Of a stretch of 64,000 nt of DNA, positions 41,624 through 50,949 are shown one piece after another. The position numbers and the translations under genes were made by a program. The stretch's first letter is position 1. Each line of letters opens with the position of its first letter. This DNA comes from Palleronia abyssalis (GTDB lineage: Bacteria; Pseudomonadota; Alphaproteobacteria; Rhodobacterales; Rhodobacteraceae), in assembly GCF_900302445.1 (NCBI RefSeq), contig NZ_ONZF01000005.1, forward strand, positions 62,001 through 126,000, written 5' to 3'. The notes beneath the pieces were generated by a model, which was given only the letters and a program-made list of their open reading frames with translations, ran no database searches and had not been told where the DNA came from.

Positions 41624-43060
41624 CTATTCCGCAGCCACTGCGGCCGTTGAACCGAACTGAGCCATCATCGCCTGCGCGGCCTCGCGCCCATCGCGGATCG
41701 CCCAGACCACCAGCGACGCCCCCCGCTGGATATCCCCGCAGGCATAGACCCCCGGCAGGCTCGTCTCATGGGTGTGGAAATCGGCCAGAACGGTGCCCCA
41801 GCGCGTCACCTCCAGCCCTTCGACCCCCCACAGCTTCGGCAGGTCCTCGGGCTCGAACCCCAGCGCCTTGATGACAAGGTCGGCCTCTTCCACGTACTCG
41901 GCGCCCTCGATGATCTCGGGCACCTGCCGCCCGGTGGCGTCCGGCTGGCCCAACCGCATCTTGCTGACCATCACGCCCTCGACCGTCTCTCCGGTGAAGC
42001 CCTTGGGGGCCGACAGCCAGACGAACTCGACGCCTTCCTCCTCGGCATTGGCGACCTCGCGCTGCGAGCCGGGCATATTGTCACGGTCCCGGCGATACAG
42101 GCACTTCACCGATTTCGCGCCCTGCCGGATCGCGGTGCGCACGCAATCCATCGCCGTATCGCCGCCGCCGATCACCACGACCCGCTTACCTTCGGCGTTC
42201 AGCTCGCCGCTTTCGAACTCCGGCACGCTGTCGCCGAAATTGGCCGCCCGGTTCGACGCGGTCAGGAAGTCGATGGCCCGCACGATCCCCTTGGCGCCCA
42301 CGCCGGGGGCCTGAAGATCGCGGGTCTTGTAGACGCCCGTGGCAATCAACACCGCATCATGTGTGTTCCGGATCTCCTCGAAGGTGATGTCGTCCCCCAC
42401 GTTGCAGTTCAACCGGAAGGTCACACCGCCATCTTCCAACTGGTCGATGCGCTTCATGACCACGTCCTTCTCCAGCTTGAAGCCGGGGATCCCGTAGGTC
42501 ATCAGCCCGCCCGCGCGGTCATAGCGGTCATAGACCGTCACCTGCACGCCCTCGCGGCGCAGCATGTCGGCACAGGCCAGACCGCCGGGCCCCGCGCCGA
42601 TGATCCCAACGGATTCGGGGCGTTCCTGGCTTGGGCGGATCGGCTCTACCCAGCCGTTCTCGAACGCGGTGTCGGTGATGTATTTCTCGACTGCGCCGAT
42701 GGTGACGGTGCCGTGGCCGGATTTCTCGATCACGCAGTTCCCCTCGCACAGGCGGTCCTGCGGACAGATGCGGCCACAGATCTCGGGGAAAGTATTGGTC
42801 AGCTGGCTGATCTCGTAGGCCTCTTTCAGCCGCCCTTCGGCGGTCAGGCGCAGCCAGTCGGGGATGTTGTTGTGCAACGGGCAATGCGACTGGCAATAGG
42901 GCACGCCGCACTGACTGCACCGCCCGGCCTGCTCGCCGGCCTTCTCGGTCGCGAACTCGCCGTAAATCTCCGCGAAATCCTGACGACGTAGATCGGGCGC
43001 GCGCTTGTCCGGCATGTCCCGCTGCACGGTCGTGAACTTCAGCATCTTCTGATTAGCCAA
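41624..43060 (-). CDS. gltD: Glutamate synthase (NADPH) small subunit
   Basis: GltD passes electrons from NADPH through FAD and 4Fe-4S clusters to GltB. The 478-residue protein has the N-terminal cysteine clusters CSQCGVPYCQSHCP and CGRICPQDRLCEGNC. The FAD-binding motif is VGIIGAGPGGLACAD and the NADPH-binding motif VVVIGGGDTAMDCV. The likely start is TTG at 43060 (MANQKMLKFT), which follows AGGAGG by eight bases; the ATG five codons later lacks such a site. It is separated from gltB by repeats and a GFA gene. Confidence 0.95.
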   Translation of the reverse strand: MANQKMLKFTTVQRDMPDKRAPDLRRQDFAEIYGEFATEKAGEQAGRCSQCGVPYCQSHCPLHNNIPDWLRLTAEGRLKEAYEISQLTNTFPEICGRICPQDRLCEGNCVIEKSGHGTVTIGAVEKYITDTAFENGWVEPIRPSQERPESVGIIGAGPGGLACADMLRREGVQVTVYDRYDRAGGLMTYGIPGFKLEKDVVMKRIDQLEDGGVTFRLNCNVGDDITFEEIRNTHDAVLIATGVYKTRDLQAPGVGAKGIVRAIDFLTASNRAANFGDSVPEFESGELNAEGKRVVVIGGGDTAMDCVRTAIRQGAKSVKCLYRRDRDNMPGSQREVANAEEEGVEFVWLSAPKGFTGETVEGVMVSKMRLGQPDATGRQVPEIIEGAEYVEEADLVIKALGFEPEDLPKLWGVEGLEVTRWGTVLADFHTHETSLPGVYACGDIQRGASLVVWAIRDGREAAQAMMAQFGSTAAVAAE

Positions 43061-43126
43061 GGCACATCCCTCCTGAACCGCCGCCCCCATACACCCATTC
43101 CACGCCCCGATAAAGGGAAAATTCGA

Positions 43127-43142
43127 CACTAGGTCACTAGTG
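43127..43142. promoter_or_regulatory. Dyad-symmetric site upstream of gltD
   Basis: CACTAGGTCACTAGTG contains a perfect inverted repeat ACTAG-GTCA-CTAGT. It lies 67 bases upstream of the gltD start and 148 bases upstream of divergent uppP, so it could be an operator for either gene. The binding protein is unknown. Confidence 0.45.
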
Positions 43143-43289
43143 CATACCTAAATATGGGTGGTGAGGGTCGAAACCGGTCGCTCGGCATCGCCGCGCCGCA
43201 AAACTAAGGCCGAAGCGGATATATTTATCGGATTTCCCTTGTGCATAAGGGACCCTATGGTCGCGTTAGCCACCGTTCGGATACCCCCA

Positions 43290-44093
43290 ATGCCCATTCT
43301 GCACCTCTTCCTAATCGCCCTCGTGCAGGGCGTCACAGAATTTCTGCCGATTTCGTCATCCGGACATCTCGTCCTTCTCCCCGCCTTGACTGGGTATGAG
43401 GACCAGGGCCTCCTGATCGACGTCGCCGCCCATGTCGGCACCTTGGGCGCAGTTGTCCTGTTCTTCTGGTCTGACGTCCGTATAGCGCTCAGCGGTGTGC
43501 CGCAGTTGCTGCGGGGCAGGGTAGCGGATCAGGGAGCATGGCTTGCGCTATGCCTCGTCGTGGCAACCATCCCGGTCATCTTGGCCGGACTGATCCTCAA
43601 GGTCACGGGGCTGTCGGATGCTATGCGCTCGGTCGCGGTGATCGGCTGGACCACGATCCTCTTCGGCCTTCTGCTTTTTGCGTCGGACCGGCGCGATGAC
43701 GCCACTCGCACTGTCGGGGAATGGTCGCTGAAACACGCCTTGATCATGGGGGTCTACCAGGTGATCGCATTGATTCCCGGAACCTCGCGTTCCGGTATCA
43801 CCATCACCGGCGGGCGGTTTCTGGGCTATACCCGCCACGATGCGGCGAAGCTGTCGATGCTGATGTCGATCCCCACGATCCTGGCCTCCGGCGCGGTCCT
43901 GTCGCTCGACCTGATCGGGCAGACGGATTTCTCCCTCCTCCGCGACGCCGCAATCGTGGCCGTGCTGTCGCTAATCTTCGCGCTGATCGCGCTGAAGCTC
44001 ATGTTCCGCTTACTGCAATCGGTCAGCTTCACGCCATACGTCGTCTACCGGCTGATCCTGGGCACGGGGCTGCTGATCTGGGCCTATACTTGA
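43290..44093 (+). CDS. uppP: Undecaprenyl-diphosphatase
   Basis: A 267-residue membrane enzyme (UppP/BacA) that dephosphorylates undecaprenyl pyrophosphate to recycle the peptidoglycan carrier lipid. The two active-site regions are QGVTEFLPISSSGHL at about residues 13-27 and IALIPGTSRSGITITGGRFL at about 160-180. Length is typical. The ATG at 43290 matches the family start (MPILHLFLIALVQG). It is divergent from gltD. Confidence 0.96.
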   Translation: MPILHLFLIALVQGVTEFLPISSSGHLVLLPALTGYEDQGLLIDVAAHVGTLGAVVLFFWSDVRIALSGVPQLLRGRVADQGAWLALCLVVATIPVILAGLILKVTGLSDAMRSVAVIGWTTILFGLLLFASDRRDDATRTVGEWSLKHALIMGVYQVIALIPGTSRSGITITGGRFLGYTRHDAAKLSMLMSIPTILASGAVLSLDLIGQTDFSLLRDAAIVAVLSLIFALIALKLMFRLLQSVSFTPYVVYRLILGTGLLIWAYT

Positions 44094-44143
44094 GGCAATC
44101 CCCCCGCTAAACGCCGCCCATGACCCGTGAAGGAGGCCCCATC

Positions 44144-45001
44144 ATGTCCCGCATCGTCTATGTCAACGGCGCGTTCGTCCCCGAGGCCGAGGCGACGGTA
44201 TCGGTCTTCGACCGCGGCTTCCTGTTCGCCGACGGCGTGTACGAAGTCACCAGCGTCCTGTCCGGCAAACTTCTGGATTTCGACGGACACGCCCGCCGGC
44301 TGGAGCGCAGCCTTGCCGAACTCGACATGCCGATGCCCATGACGCAGGATGCCCTGCTCGAGGTGCATCGACGTCTGGTGGCCGAGAACGGGATCGAGGA
44401 CGGGCTGGTCTATCTGCAAGTCACGCGCGGCGCGGCCGACCGTGACTTCGCTTATCCTCCGAAGGACACGCCGCAGACCGTGGTGCTGTTCACCCAGTCG
44501 AAGCCGGGTCTCGCCGACAACCCTGCGGCGCAAACGGGACTGAAGATCGTGACGCTGCCCGATCTGCGCTGGGATCGGCGCGATATCAAGACGGTGCAAC
44601 TTCTGTATCCGTCGATGGGCAAGATGGCCGCCAAGGCGCAAGGCGCCGACGATGCCTGGATGGTCGAGGACGGCGTCGTGACCGAAGGGACGTCGAACAA
44701 TGCCTATATCGTGAAAGACGGGACCATCGTGACCCGTCATCTAGGCAACGAGATCCTGCACGGCATCACCCGCGCCGCCGTCCTTCGCTTCGCGCAGGAG
44801 GCCCAGATGAAGGTCGAGGAGCGCGCATTCTCGGTCGAAGAGGCGCAGGACGCCGACGAGGCGTTCGTCACCTCGGCCTCCGCCTTCGTGATGCCCGTGG
44901 TCGAGATCGACGGGGCCGCGCTGGGTAATGGCACGCCGGGACCAATCGCGAAACGCCTGCGGGAAATCTATCTGGACGAAAGCCGCAAGACCGCGGTCTG
45001 A
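44144..45001 (+). CDS. dat: D-amino-acid transaminase (class IV PLP enzyme)
   Basis: A 285-residue fold-type IV aminotransferase. The PLP lysine is in DIKTVQLLYPSM (about residue 145). VTEGTSNNAYIV and ITRAAVLRFAQE are typical of the D-alanine/branched-chain class. The N-terminal sequence (YVNGAFVPEAEATVSVFDRG) is closest to the D-amino-acid transaminase branch. AAGGAGG lies seven bases before the ATG. It probably supplies D-alanine or D-glutamate for the cell wall, fitting its place after uppP. Confidence 0.9.
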   Translation: MSRIVYVNGAFVPEAEATVSVFDRGFLFADGVYEVTSVLSGKLLDFDGHARRLERSLAELDMPMPMTQDALLEVHRRLVAENGIEDGLVYLQVTRGAADRDFAYPPKDTPQTVVLFTQSKPGLADNPAAQTGLKIVTLPDLRWDRRDIKTVQLLYPSMGKMAAKAQGADDAWMVEDGVVTEGTSNNAYIVKDGTIVTRHLGNEILHGITRAAVLRFAQEAQMKVEERAFSVEEAQDADEAFVTSASAFVMPVVEIDGAALGNGTPGPIAKRLREIYLDESRKTAV

Positions 45002-45017
45002 GGGGTCACCGCCCCTC
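45000..45017. terminator. Stem-loop between convergent genes
   Basis: GAGGGG (45000-45005) pairs with CCCCTC (45012-45017). It overlaps the stop codons of the transaminase and the opposite hypothetical gene, so it could end both transcripts. It lacks a T-tract. Confidence 0.45.
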
Positions 45018-45371
45018 GATCCGGTCGGTCCAGGCGGCCGCGTCGCCGGAAGGCAGGGCCACGGTGATCGGCGCCGTTATGCCGTCCCTGAAGCGGATCG
45101 TCAGCCCGCCGGGCACCTGATCGACCTCGGTATCGTCGATCCGGCAGGCTTCGGCCCCGCCATGACACAACAGGCCCGCGCCCCAGTCCGTGGCGACCAG
45201 CGCAGTGCGTCCGTCCATGGCGACGACCTTGTCGGTGACATGGTCGCCCGGGAAGGTCGCGGCCCAGTGACGTTCGACGTCCTCTGCCGCGATCCGCCGT
45301 CGGCGCATCAACAGGCGCAGGCCCGAGACGCCACCGAAGGCGGCGATGGCGATGGGAACGACAGGGAGCAT
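45006..45371 (-). CDS. Hypothetical protein with N-terminal membrane anchor
   Basis: A 121-residue protein. A short hydrophobic N-terminus (MLPVVPIAIAAFGGVSGLRL) and four arginines (LLMRRRRI) suggest an N-in anchor; the rest looks like a small beta-rich domain (ALVATDWGAGLLCHGGAEAC). I recognise no family. It lies downstream of the thioredoxin-like gene on the same strand, 52 bases away across a hairpin. Confidence 0.65.
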   Translation of the reverse strand: MLPVVPIAIAAFGGVSGLRLLMRRRRIAAEDVERHWAATFPGDHVTDKVVAMDGRTALVATDWGAGLLCHGGAEACRIDDTEVDQVPGGLTIRFRDGITAPITVALPSGDAAAWTDRIEGR

Positions 45372-45389
45372 GGGTGACCTCCGTGGACA

Positions 45390-45410
45390 GGCCGCCGGGA
45401 TATGGCGGCC
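45390..45410 (-). terminator. Stem-loop after the thioredoxin-like gene
   Basis: GGCCGCC (45390-45396) pairs perfectly with GGCGGCC (45404-45410) around a seven-base loop, 13 bases beyond the stop of the thioredoxin-like gene. No T-tract. Confidence 0.45.
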
Positions 45411-45423
45411 CGTTCCGTGCCGT

Positions 45424-45972
45424 TCAAGTGCCGGGCGCGACCAGCGCGTCGATCACAGCCTGCGCTTCGGGACCGGCCCAGTCCGCGCCGCCGGTCAGGC
45501 GAGCAACCTCGCGCCCTTCGGCGTCGATCAGCACCGTCACTGGCAGGCCGAGCACCGCCATCTGCCGTGCCGCACCCTGTTTGAGGTCCAGAAGGATGGG
45601 TAGTTCGGTGATCCCCTCCTCCTCGAAGAACGTCATTATCCCGTCGACGGAGTTCTTGCCCGTGGCGACGGTCACTACCTCGACCGCGCCATCGCGAGTG
45701 GTCTGGACCTCCTGCAAGGCCGGCATTTCCTCCCGGCAGGGGGCGCACCAGGTCGCCCAGAAATTCAAGACCACGGGCGTGCCGGCATAGTCCGCCAGCG
45801 CGACGGTTTCGCCGTCGGGGGTGTCGAAGGTCACGCCGGGCACCGCTTCTGCGGTGTCGTGGACAACGAGCTTGCGCATGTCCCCTTCCAGCGAAACGTC
45901 CGACAGATCAGCGGCGTTTGCAGCGCCTGCCAGCGCCAGATAAGAAGCAGCCAACAGATATTTCACGTCCAT
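45424..45972 (-). CDS. Periplasmic TlpA-like thiol-disulfide oxidoreductase
   Basis: A 182-residue secreted thioredoxin-fold protein. The signal peptide MDVKYLLAASYLALAGAANA ends in a good AxA cleavage site. The redox motif WCAPC sits in NFWATWCAPCREEMPAL. Such proteins reduce periplasmic disulfides, for example in cytochrome c maturation, but no partner genes are nearby. The start at 45972 is set by the signal peptide. It is divergent from argH, with only 22 bases between start codons. Confidence 0.9.
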   Translation of the reverse strand: MDVKYLLAASYLALAGAANAADLSDVSLEGDMRKLVVHDTAEAVPGVTFDTPDGETVALADYAGTPVVLNFWATWCAPCREEMPALQEVQTTRDGAVEVVTVATGKNSVDGIMTFFEEEGITELPILLDLKQGAARQMAVLGLPVTVLIDAEGREVARLTGGADWAGPEAQAVIDALVAPGT

Positions 45973-45994
45973 CCTCCGCAAATAGGCCTTGCCC

Positions 45995-47392
45995 ATGTCC
46001 AACTCCGACAGCACCTCGAACGCCATGTGGGGCGGCCGCTTTGCCGGCGGTCCCGACGAGATAATGGAGGCGATCAACGCGTCCATCGGTTTCGACCGGC
46101 GGCTGGCGGCCCAGGACATCGCGGGCTCTCGGGCCCATGCGGCAATGTTGGCCGCACAGGGTATCCTGACGGATAAAGACGCCGAGGCGATCCGGGAAGG
46201 CCTCCTCACCGTGTTGTCAGAGATCCAGGCGGGGACGTTTCAGTTCTCGACCGCGCTGGAAGACATTCACATGAACGTCGAGGCCCGCCTGATCGAACTG
46301 ATCGGCGACGCGGGCCGCCGCCTGCACACGGGGCGGTCGCGCAATGACCAGGTCGCAACCGATTTCCGCCTGTGGGTGCGCGAGCAGTGCGACGCGGCAA
46401 TCGAGGGGATCGCCGCTCTTCAAAAGGCACTGATCGGTCAGGCCGAGACGGGGGCCGACTGGGTGATGCCGGGCTTTACTCACCTACAAACCGCGCAGCC
46501 GGTGACCTGGGGCCACCATATGCTGGCCTATGTCGAGATGTTCGCCCGCGACGTCAGCCGATTCTCCGACGCGCGGGCGCGGATGAACGAATGCCCGCTG
46601 GGCGCCGCCGCGCTGGCCGGGACCAGCTTTCCCATCGATCGCCACGCCACGGCCAAGGCGCTCGGCTTCGATCGGCCGTCCGCCAACTCGCTGGATGCCG
46701 TGTCGGACCGGGACTTCGCGCTGGACTTCCTGTCGGCTGCGTCGATCTGCGCCATGCACCTGTCGCGCTTGGCCGAAGAGCTGGTGATCTGGTCCTCGGC
46801 CCAGTTCCGCTTCGTCGCCATGTCCGATCGGTTCTCGACCGGGTCCTCGATCATGCCGCAGAAGAAGAACCCCGACGCCGCCGAGCTGCTGCGGGCCAAG
46901 ATCGGCCGAATCTTCGGGGCGCAAGCCGCGCTGCTGATGGTGATGAAAGGGCTACCTCTGGCCTATTCGAAGGACATGCAGGAAGACAAGGAGCAGGTCT
47001 TCGACGCCGCCGACACGCTGATGCTGGGCCTCGCCGCGATGACCGGGATGGTGTCCGACATGGCCGCGAACCCCGAGGCGCTGCGTGGCGCGGCTGGGCA
47101 AGGGTTTTCCACGGCGACCGACCTTGCCGACTGGCTGGTGCGCGAGGCCGGCCTGCCGTTCCGCGACGCCCACCACGTGACCGGCACGCTGGTCGCGAAG
47201 GCCGAGGCGAAGGGCTGCGATCTGCCCGACCTGTCCCTTGCCGAGATGCAAGAGGTCCACGGGGCGATCACGGAATCGGTGTTCGACGTGCTGGGCGTGG
47301 ACAACTCGGTCGCGTCGCGCACATCCTACGGGGGCACCGCGCCCGACAACGTGCGCGCCCAGATCGCCACGTGGAAGGACCGCCTCGGATGA
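45995..47392 (+). CDS. argH: Argininosuccinate lyase
   Basis: ArgH splits argininosuccinate into arginine and fumarate, the last step of arginine synthesis. The 465-residue protein has the fumarase/aspartase signature [15 protein letters not shown], plus [13 protein letters not shown] and [16 protein letters not shown]. The ATG at 45995 ([16 protein letters not shown]) is preferred to a TTG two codons upstream. Downstream it overlaps a small lipoprotein gene as ATGA. Confidence 0.97.
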   Translation: MSNSDSTSNAMWGGRFAGGPDEIMEAINASIGFDRRLAAQDIAGSRAHAAMLAAQGILTDKDAEAIREGLLTVLSEIQAGTFQFSTALEDIHMNVEARLIELIGDAGRRLHTGRSRNDQVATDFRLWVREQCDAAIEGIAALQKALIGQAETGADWVMPGFTHLQTAQPVTWGHHMLAYVEMFARDVSRFSDARARMNECPLGAAALAGTSFPIDRHATAKALGFDRPSANSLDAVSDRDFALDFLSAASICAMHLSRLAEELVIWSSAQFRFVAMSDRFSTGSSIMPQKKNPDAAELLRAKIGRIFGAQAALLMVMKGLPLAYSKDMQEDKEQVFDAADTLMLGLAAMTGMVSDMAANPEALRGAAGQGFSTATDLADWLVREAGLPFRDAHHVTGTLVAKAEAKGCDLPDLSLAEMQEVHGAITESVFDVLGVDNSVASRTSYGGTAPDNVRAQIATWKDRLG

Positions 47393-47541
47393 TCCGTCTT
47401 CTTGCCGCCGCCCTGATCGTTCTGACCGCCTGCGGCGAGGCCGCGCCGCCCGAACGGCGGAACCCGCAGATCGCCGTCTCCGACGGGGTATCGGTCAGTG
47501 TGTCGGGCACCGCCTCCATCGGCGTGGCGGGCAGCTTCTGA
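47389..47541 (+). CDS. Small lipoprotein
   Basis: A 50-residue protein with a signal peptide and lipobox LTAC ([20 protein letters not shown]), so the mature lipoprotein is only about 36 residues, ending [14 protein letters not shown]. Its ATG overlaps the argH stop and its TGA overlaps the next ATG, placing it in a coupled argH operon. Small lipoproteins directly after argH occur in related genomes by my recollection. Function unknown. Confidence 0.8.
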   Translation: MIRLLAAALIVLTACGEAAPPERRNPQIAVSDGVSVSVSGTASIGVAGSF

Positions 47542-47867
47542 TGCGGTGGGTGTTCCTCGCCCTGGCCGTCTGGGGCGCGGTGCATCCGATGTACTGGTTC
47601 TTGGCCTACATGAACGAAGGGCACGGCTTCGGTGCGCTGATCGAAGCGTGGTACGTCAACGCCTCGACCACCGGGCTTGCGTGGGATTTGACGATCTCGG
47701 CCCTGACGTTGACCCTCTGGATCGCGTGGGACAGCGTGACCAGCCGCGACTGGCTCGGCCTTATCGCGATCCCGGCGATCTTCGGTATAGGGGTCAGCTG
47801 CGCGCTGCCGTTGTACCTGTTCCTGCGGACCCGGCCTGCGAGGGCGGCGTTGCCCAAAGCATCCTGA
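47541..47867 (+). CDS. DUF2834 small membrane protein
   Basis: A 108-residue protein with three hydrophobic helices. The pattern AVWGAVHPMYWFLAYMNEGHG followed by WDLTISALTLTLWIAWDS (both shown in part) matches DUF2834. It starts on the last base of the lipoprotein stop (TGATG). Function is unknown; its coupling to argH may only reflect operon packing. Confidence 0.85.
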   Translation: MRWVFLALAVWGAVHPMYWFLAYMNEGHGFGALIEAWYVNASTTGLAWDLTISALTLTLWIAWDSVTSRDWLGLIAIPAIFGIGVSCALPLYLFLRTRPARAALPKAS

Positions 47868-47880
47868 ACGAAGGCCTCCC

Positions 47881-48720
47881 ATGACCGACCGTCCCGCCAA
47901 TCGCGCCGCCCTCGAAGATCGCATCCGCAGCACCCCCATCGCTGGAGATCCGGACAAGATGCGGGCCGCTTTCGATCACATCACCGGCCCCTTGGCCAAA
48001 GTGCGCACGACGGACATCGCCGGCATCCCCTGCGGACTGTTCGGGGAGGGCGCCCCGATCCTGTGGATTCATGGTGGCGGGCTTGTCCTAGGGTCTTCCG
48101 CGACCCATGCCCGGGCGGCCGAACACGTTGCCCTTGCGACAGGCCGGCAGGTTGTCGTGCCGGACTATCCCCGCGCGCCAGAGGCTGCGTGGCCCGCGCA
48201 GCTCGACGCGTGTCTCGCCGTTCTGGATGCACTGCCCGGTCCGCTGCCGGTCGTCGGCGATTCTGTCGGCGGCCAGATTGCCGTGCTTCTGGGCCAGGCG
48301 CGCGGCGGGCGGATCGCATCACTTTCGTTGATCTCGCCGAACTCGGATCGGACCGGGCAGTCGACGACACGCCATCGCGCCTCTGACCTGATGAACGACG
48401 ACGAGGGGGATAGGACCTTCGCCCGCATGGCGATGGGCGACTACGATCCGCGCGATCCGCAGGTCTCGCCCGCGATCTCGGACCTCGCCGGTCTGCCTCC
48501 CACCCTGATCCTGGCGGCGGGGGACGAGATCCTTCTGGATGACGCTTTGATCCTGGCGCGTGCCGCGGCCCTGCATGGGGTCGCGACGCAGCTTCGGGTC
48601 TTTCCCGGGCTTTTCCACCTCTGGCCGCTTTGGCCCGACATTCTGCCCGAAGGCGCCGCCGCGCTTGACGCGGTGGCCGCCCATATCGAAACCACGACCA
48701 ATGGAGACATCTCATGCTAA
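47881..48720 (+). CDS. Alpha/beta hydrolase (hormone-sensitive-lipase type)
   Basis: A 279-residue hydrolase. The oxyanion motif is WIHGGGLVLGS at about residue 62 and the nucleophile elbow GDSVGGQ at about residue 127. A late Asp (AAGDEILLDDA) and His (FPGLFHLWP) complete the triad. The HGGG motif places it in the HSL/esterase group. Substrate unknown. It follows the DUF2834 gene by 13 bases and overlaps the next gene by 7. Confidence 0.88.
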   Translation: MTDRPANRAALEDRIRSTPIAGDPDKMRAAFDHITGPLAKVRTTDIAGIPCGLFGEGAPILWIHGGGLVLGSSATHARAAEHVALATGRQVVVPDYPRAPEAAWPAQLDACLAVLDALPGPLPVVGDSVGGQIAVLLGQARGGRIASLSLISPNSDRTGQSTTRHRASDLMNDDEGDRTFARMAMGDYDPRDPQVSPAISDLAGLPPTLILAAGDEILLDDALILARAAALHGVATQLRVFPGLFHLWPLWPDILPEGAAALDAVAAHIETTTNGDISC

Positions 48721-49154
48721 GAATTTTCGCTCTGTCTCTTCTGGCCGCCGCCCCTCTTCACGCCCAAGCGACCCGTGACTGCAACACCTGGGTCTCCAAC
48801 GCACGTAACCTCGCTATGCCGTACGAGGACGCGACGCGAACCTATGCTCAGGGGAGCATCGCTTTCCTGCTGCTCGACACCGGGGAACCGGCCTGCTGTT
48901 CGGATCACCTCATGGTCCTCTATCCCGACCCGGAGGAGCCGTTCCGGATCTGCCAGCTCATCAGCCTGCGCGATGGTCTGGGCTATTACGAAATCCGGCT
49001 TGGGGACGCGCAGGCGACATATGACCCGTTGGAAGGTCTGTCGGTCCGCATACCTGCCTTCGAATACGGCGAGGTTGAAGCGATGCCCCGGTCCCTCGAC
49101 GTCACGGTCAACCAGCAGACTGGCGTCCTGACCGCGTCACACGGGGCCCCATGA
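48714..49154 (+). CDS. Secreted hypothetical protein
   Basis: A 146-residue protein with a cleavable signal peptide ([19 protein letters not shown]). The mature part contains four cysteines (RDCNTW, PACCSDH, RICQLI), likely paired in the periplasm. No family is recognised. It overlaps the hydrolase by seven bases and acpS by four, so it is embedded in the operon. Confidence 0.7.
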   Translation: MLRIFALSLLAAAPLHAQATRDCNTWVSNARNLAMPYEDATRTYAQGSIAFLLLDTGEPACCSDHLMVLYPDPEEPFRICQLISLRDGLGYYEIRLGDAQATYDPLEGLSVRIPAFEYGEVEAMPRSLDVTVNQQTGVLTASHGAP

Positions 49155-49558
49155 TCCTGGGCATCGGCACCGATCTAGCGAATATAGATCGGATCGCCGG
49201 CGTGCTGGACCGGTTCGGCGACCGGTTCCGCAACCGCGTCTTCACCGAGACCGAGCAGCGCAAGGCTGAACGCCGTGCCGATACGCCGGGCACCTATGCC
49301 AAGCGCTGGGCCGCGAAGGAGGCATGTTCCAAGGCGCTGGGTACCGGGCTGCGCATGGGGATCGCGTGGAAGGACATGGCGGTGACGAACCTTCCGACGG
49401 GCCAGCCGGTGATGCATGTCACCGGATGGGCGGCGGACCGTCTGGCGCAGATGACGCCCGCGGGGCATGAGGCGATCATTCATGTAACCCTGACGGACGA
49501 CCATCCCTGGGCGCAGGCCTTCGTGGTGATCGAGGCGCGGCCCTTGGCCGCGACCTGA
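49151..49558 (+). CDS. acpS: Holo-[acyl-carrier-protein] synthase
   Basis: AcpS attaches 4'-phosphopantetheine from CoA to acyl carrier protein. The 135-residue protein has the metal-binding motif [15 protein letters not shown] (D8) and [14 protein letters not shown] with the conserved Glu. Length is typical. Its ATG overlaps the previous stop. acpS precedes lepB-rnc-era in many alphaproteobacteria. Confidence 0.96.
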   Translation: MILGIGTDLANIDRIAGVLDRFGDRFRNRVFTETEQRKAERRADTPGTYAKRWAAKEACSKALGTGLRMGIAWKDMAVTNLPTGQPVMHVTGWAADRLAQMTPAGHEAIIHVTLTDDHPWAQAFVVIEARPLAAT

Positions 49559-49576
49559 GGGCGGAACGCGCCGCCC
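49559..49576 (+). terminator. GC-rich stem-loop between acpS and the deaminase gene
   Basis: GGGCGG (49559-49564) pairs with CCGCCC (49571-49576) around AACGCG, starting right after the acpS stop. It could attenuate transcription towards the deaminase and lepB. No T-tract. Confidence 0.45.
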
Positions 49577-49623
49577 GAGGATGGCGTTGGCGCGGGCAAC
49601 TTCCCCGAAAGGACACCCGCCGC

Positions 49624-50112
49624 ATGTCGAACGACCACACGATAGAGCCTACCGAGGCCGAACTTGGCGCGCTGGGCAAGGCGATCCGCCGTGCGCTCGA
49701 GATCAGCGAGACTCATGACGACCGCGCGCCCATCGTCGCGGCTTGCCTGATCGACGACGAGGTCGCGGCCTGGGGCGACAACGAGGTCCATGTCGCCAAC
49801 GACCCCTCGCGCCATGCCGAGATCGTGGCGATGGCCAATGCCTGCGGCGACCGGCCCGAAGGCATCGATGGCGCGTCGGTCGTCACGACGCTTCAACCTT
49901 GCGAGATGTGCCTGGGCGCGATGCGCATGGCCGGTGTCACCCGCGTTGTCTTCGCCGCAGGCCGTCCGGCCGTCCGCGATAAGTATTTCGTATATCCGGG
50001 CCTCAAGCTCGAGGATTTCGCGGGTTCGGCCGACGGGCCTTTCGGATGGGCGGGACCAGTGATGCAGGATGACGTCCTGCGCCTTTATGCGGACCCCCAG
50101 CGCGAGGATTGA
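49624..50112 (+). CDS. Nucleoside/nucleobase deaminase, CMP/dCMP deaminase family
   Basis: A 162-residue zinc deaminase. The signature is HAEIVAM (zinc His and catalytic Glu) and LQPCEMCLGAMRMAGVTRVV (two zinc cysteines). The layout fits guanine deaminase or tRNA-adenosine-deaminase-like enzymes; the N-terminus and tail (DKYFVYPGLKLEDFAGSADG) do not look like TadA. The substrate is therefore open. It sits between acpS and lepB, where closely related gene orders usually have no deaminase. Confidence 0.85.
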   Translation: MSNDHTIEPTEAELGALGKAIRRALEISETHDDRAPIVAACLIDDEVAAWGDNEVHVANDPSRHAEIVAMANACGDRPEGIDGASVVTTLQPCEMCLGAMRMAGVTRVVFAAGRPAVRDKYFVYPGLKLEDFAGSADGPFGWAGPVMQDDVLRLYADPQRED

Positions 50113-50163
50113 CACCCGGTTGAGAGCCGACCATCTAGGCGCGGCACCAGCGGGAGAGCGCAA

Positions 50164-50949
50164 TTGTCCAAGGGCGAAAAGGAAGGCGGTATCCTCGAGA
50201 CCGTCAAGACGGTAGTCTATGCGCTGCTGATCGCGGGGGTCTTCCGTACCTTGTTCTTCCAACCTTTCTGGATTCCCTCGGGCTCGATGAAGGACACGCT
50301 TCTGGTCGGCGACTTCCTGTTCGTGAACAAGATGGCTTACGGCTATTCGCAATATTCCTGCCCGTTCTCGATCTGCACCTTCATCGATGGACGGTGGCTG
50401 GGGTCCGAGCCTGATCGCGGCGATGTCGTCGTCTTTCGCCACCCCGTCACCGGGTCGGACTTCATCAAGCGCCTGATCGGGATGCCGGGCGACCGCATCC
50501 AGGTTCGCGATGGTGTCCTTTACATCAACGATGAGGCCGCACCGCAGCAGGATGCTGGTACTTTCGTCGAGACGTTCGACAAGCAGGGACCCGTCGGCAA
50601 CCTGCCCCAGTGCGAAAACGCGGGCGTGGCCCTCGGGCAGGACTGCCTGAAGTCGCGCGCCATCGAGACGCTGCCGAACGGGGTCGAACATTCGATCCTG
50701 AACGTGCGCAACTCGCGGCTGGACAACACTCCAGTCTATACCGTCCCCGAAGGACACTTCTTCTTCATGGGCGACAACCGCGACAACTCCACCGATAGCC
50801 GCGTCAGCCAGAACGCCATGGGCGTCGGCTTCGTGCCGTTCGAGAACCTGATCGGGCGGGCCGACCGGGTGATGTTTTCGTCCGCGGGCCGGTCGATGCT
50901 GTTCTTCTGGACATGGCGTCCCGACCGCTTCTTCGAGAAGATCGTGTGA
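50164..50949 (+). CDS. lepB: Signal peptidase I
   Basis: LepB removes signal peptides at the periplasmic face. The 261-residue protein has one N-terminal membrane segment, the nucleophile S41 in IPSGSM, the catalytic K102 in [12 protein letters not shown], and the conserved box [15 protein letters not shown]. The start is TTG at 50164, seven bases after GGGAGAG; no ATG fits. Its stop overlaps the rnc GTG. Confidence 0.96.
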   Translation: MSKGEKEGGILETVKTVVYALLIAGVFRTLFFQPFWIPSGSMKDTLLVGDFLFVNKMAYGYSQYSCPFSICTFIDGRWLGSEPDRGDVVVFRHPVTGSDFIKRLIGMPGDRIQVRDGVLYINDEAAPQQDAGTFVETFDKQGPVGNLPQCENAGVALGQDCLKSRAIETLPNGVEHSILNVRNSRLDNTPVYTVPEGHFFFMGDNRDNSTDSRVSQNAMGVGFVPFENLIGRADRVMFSSAGRSMLFFWTWRPDRFFEKIV

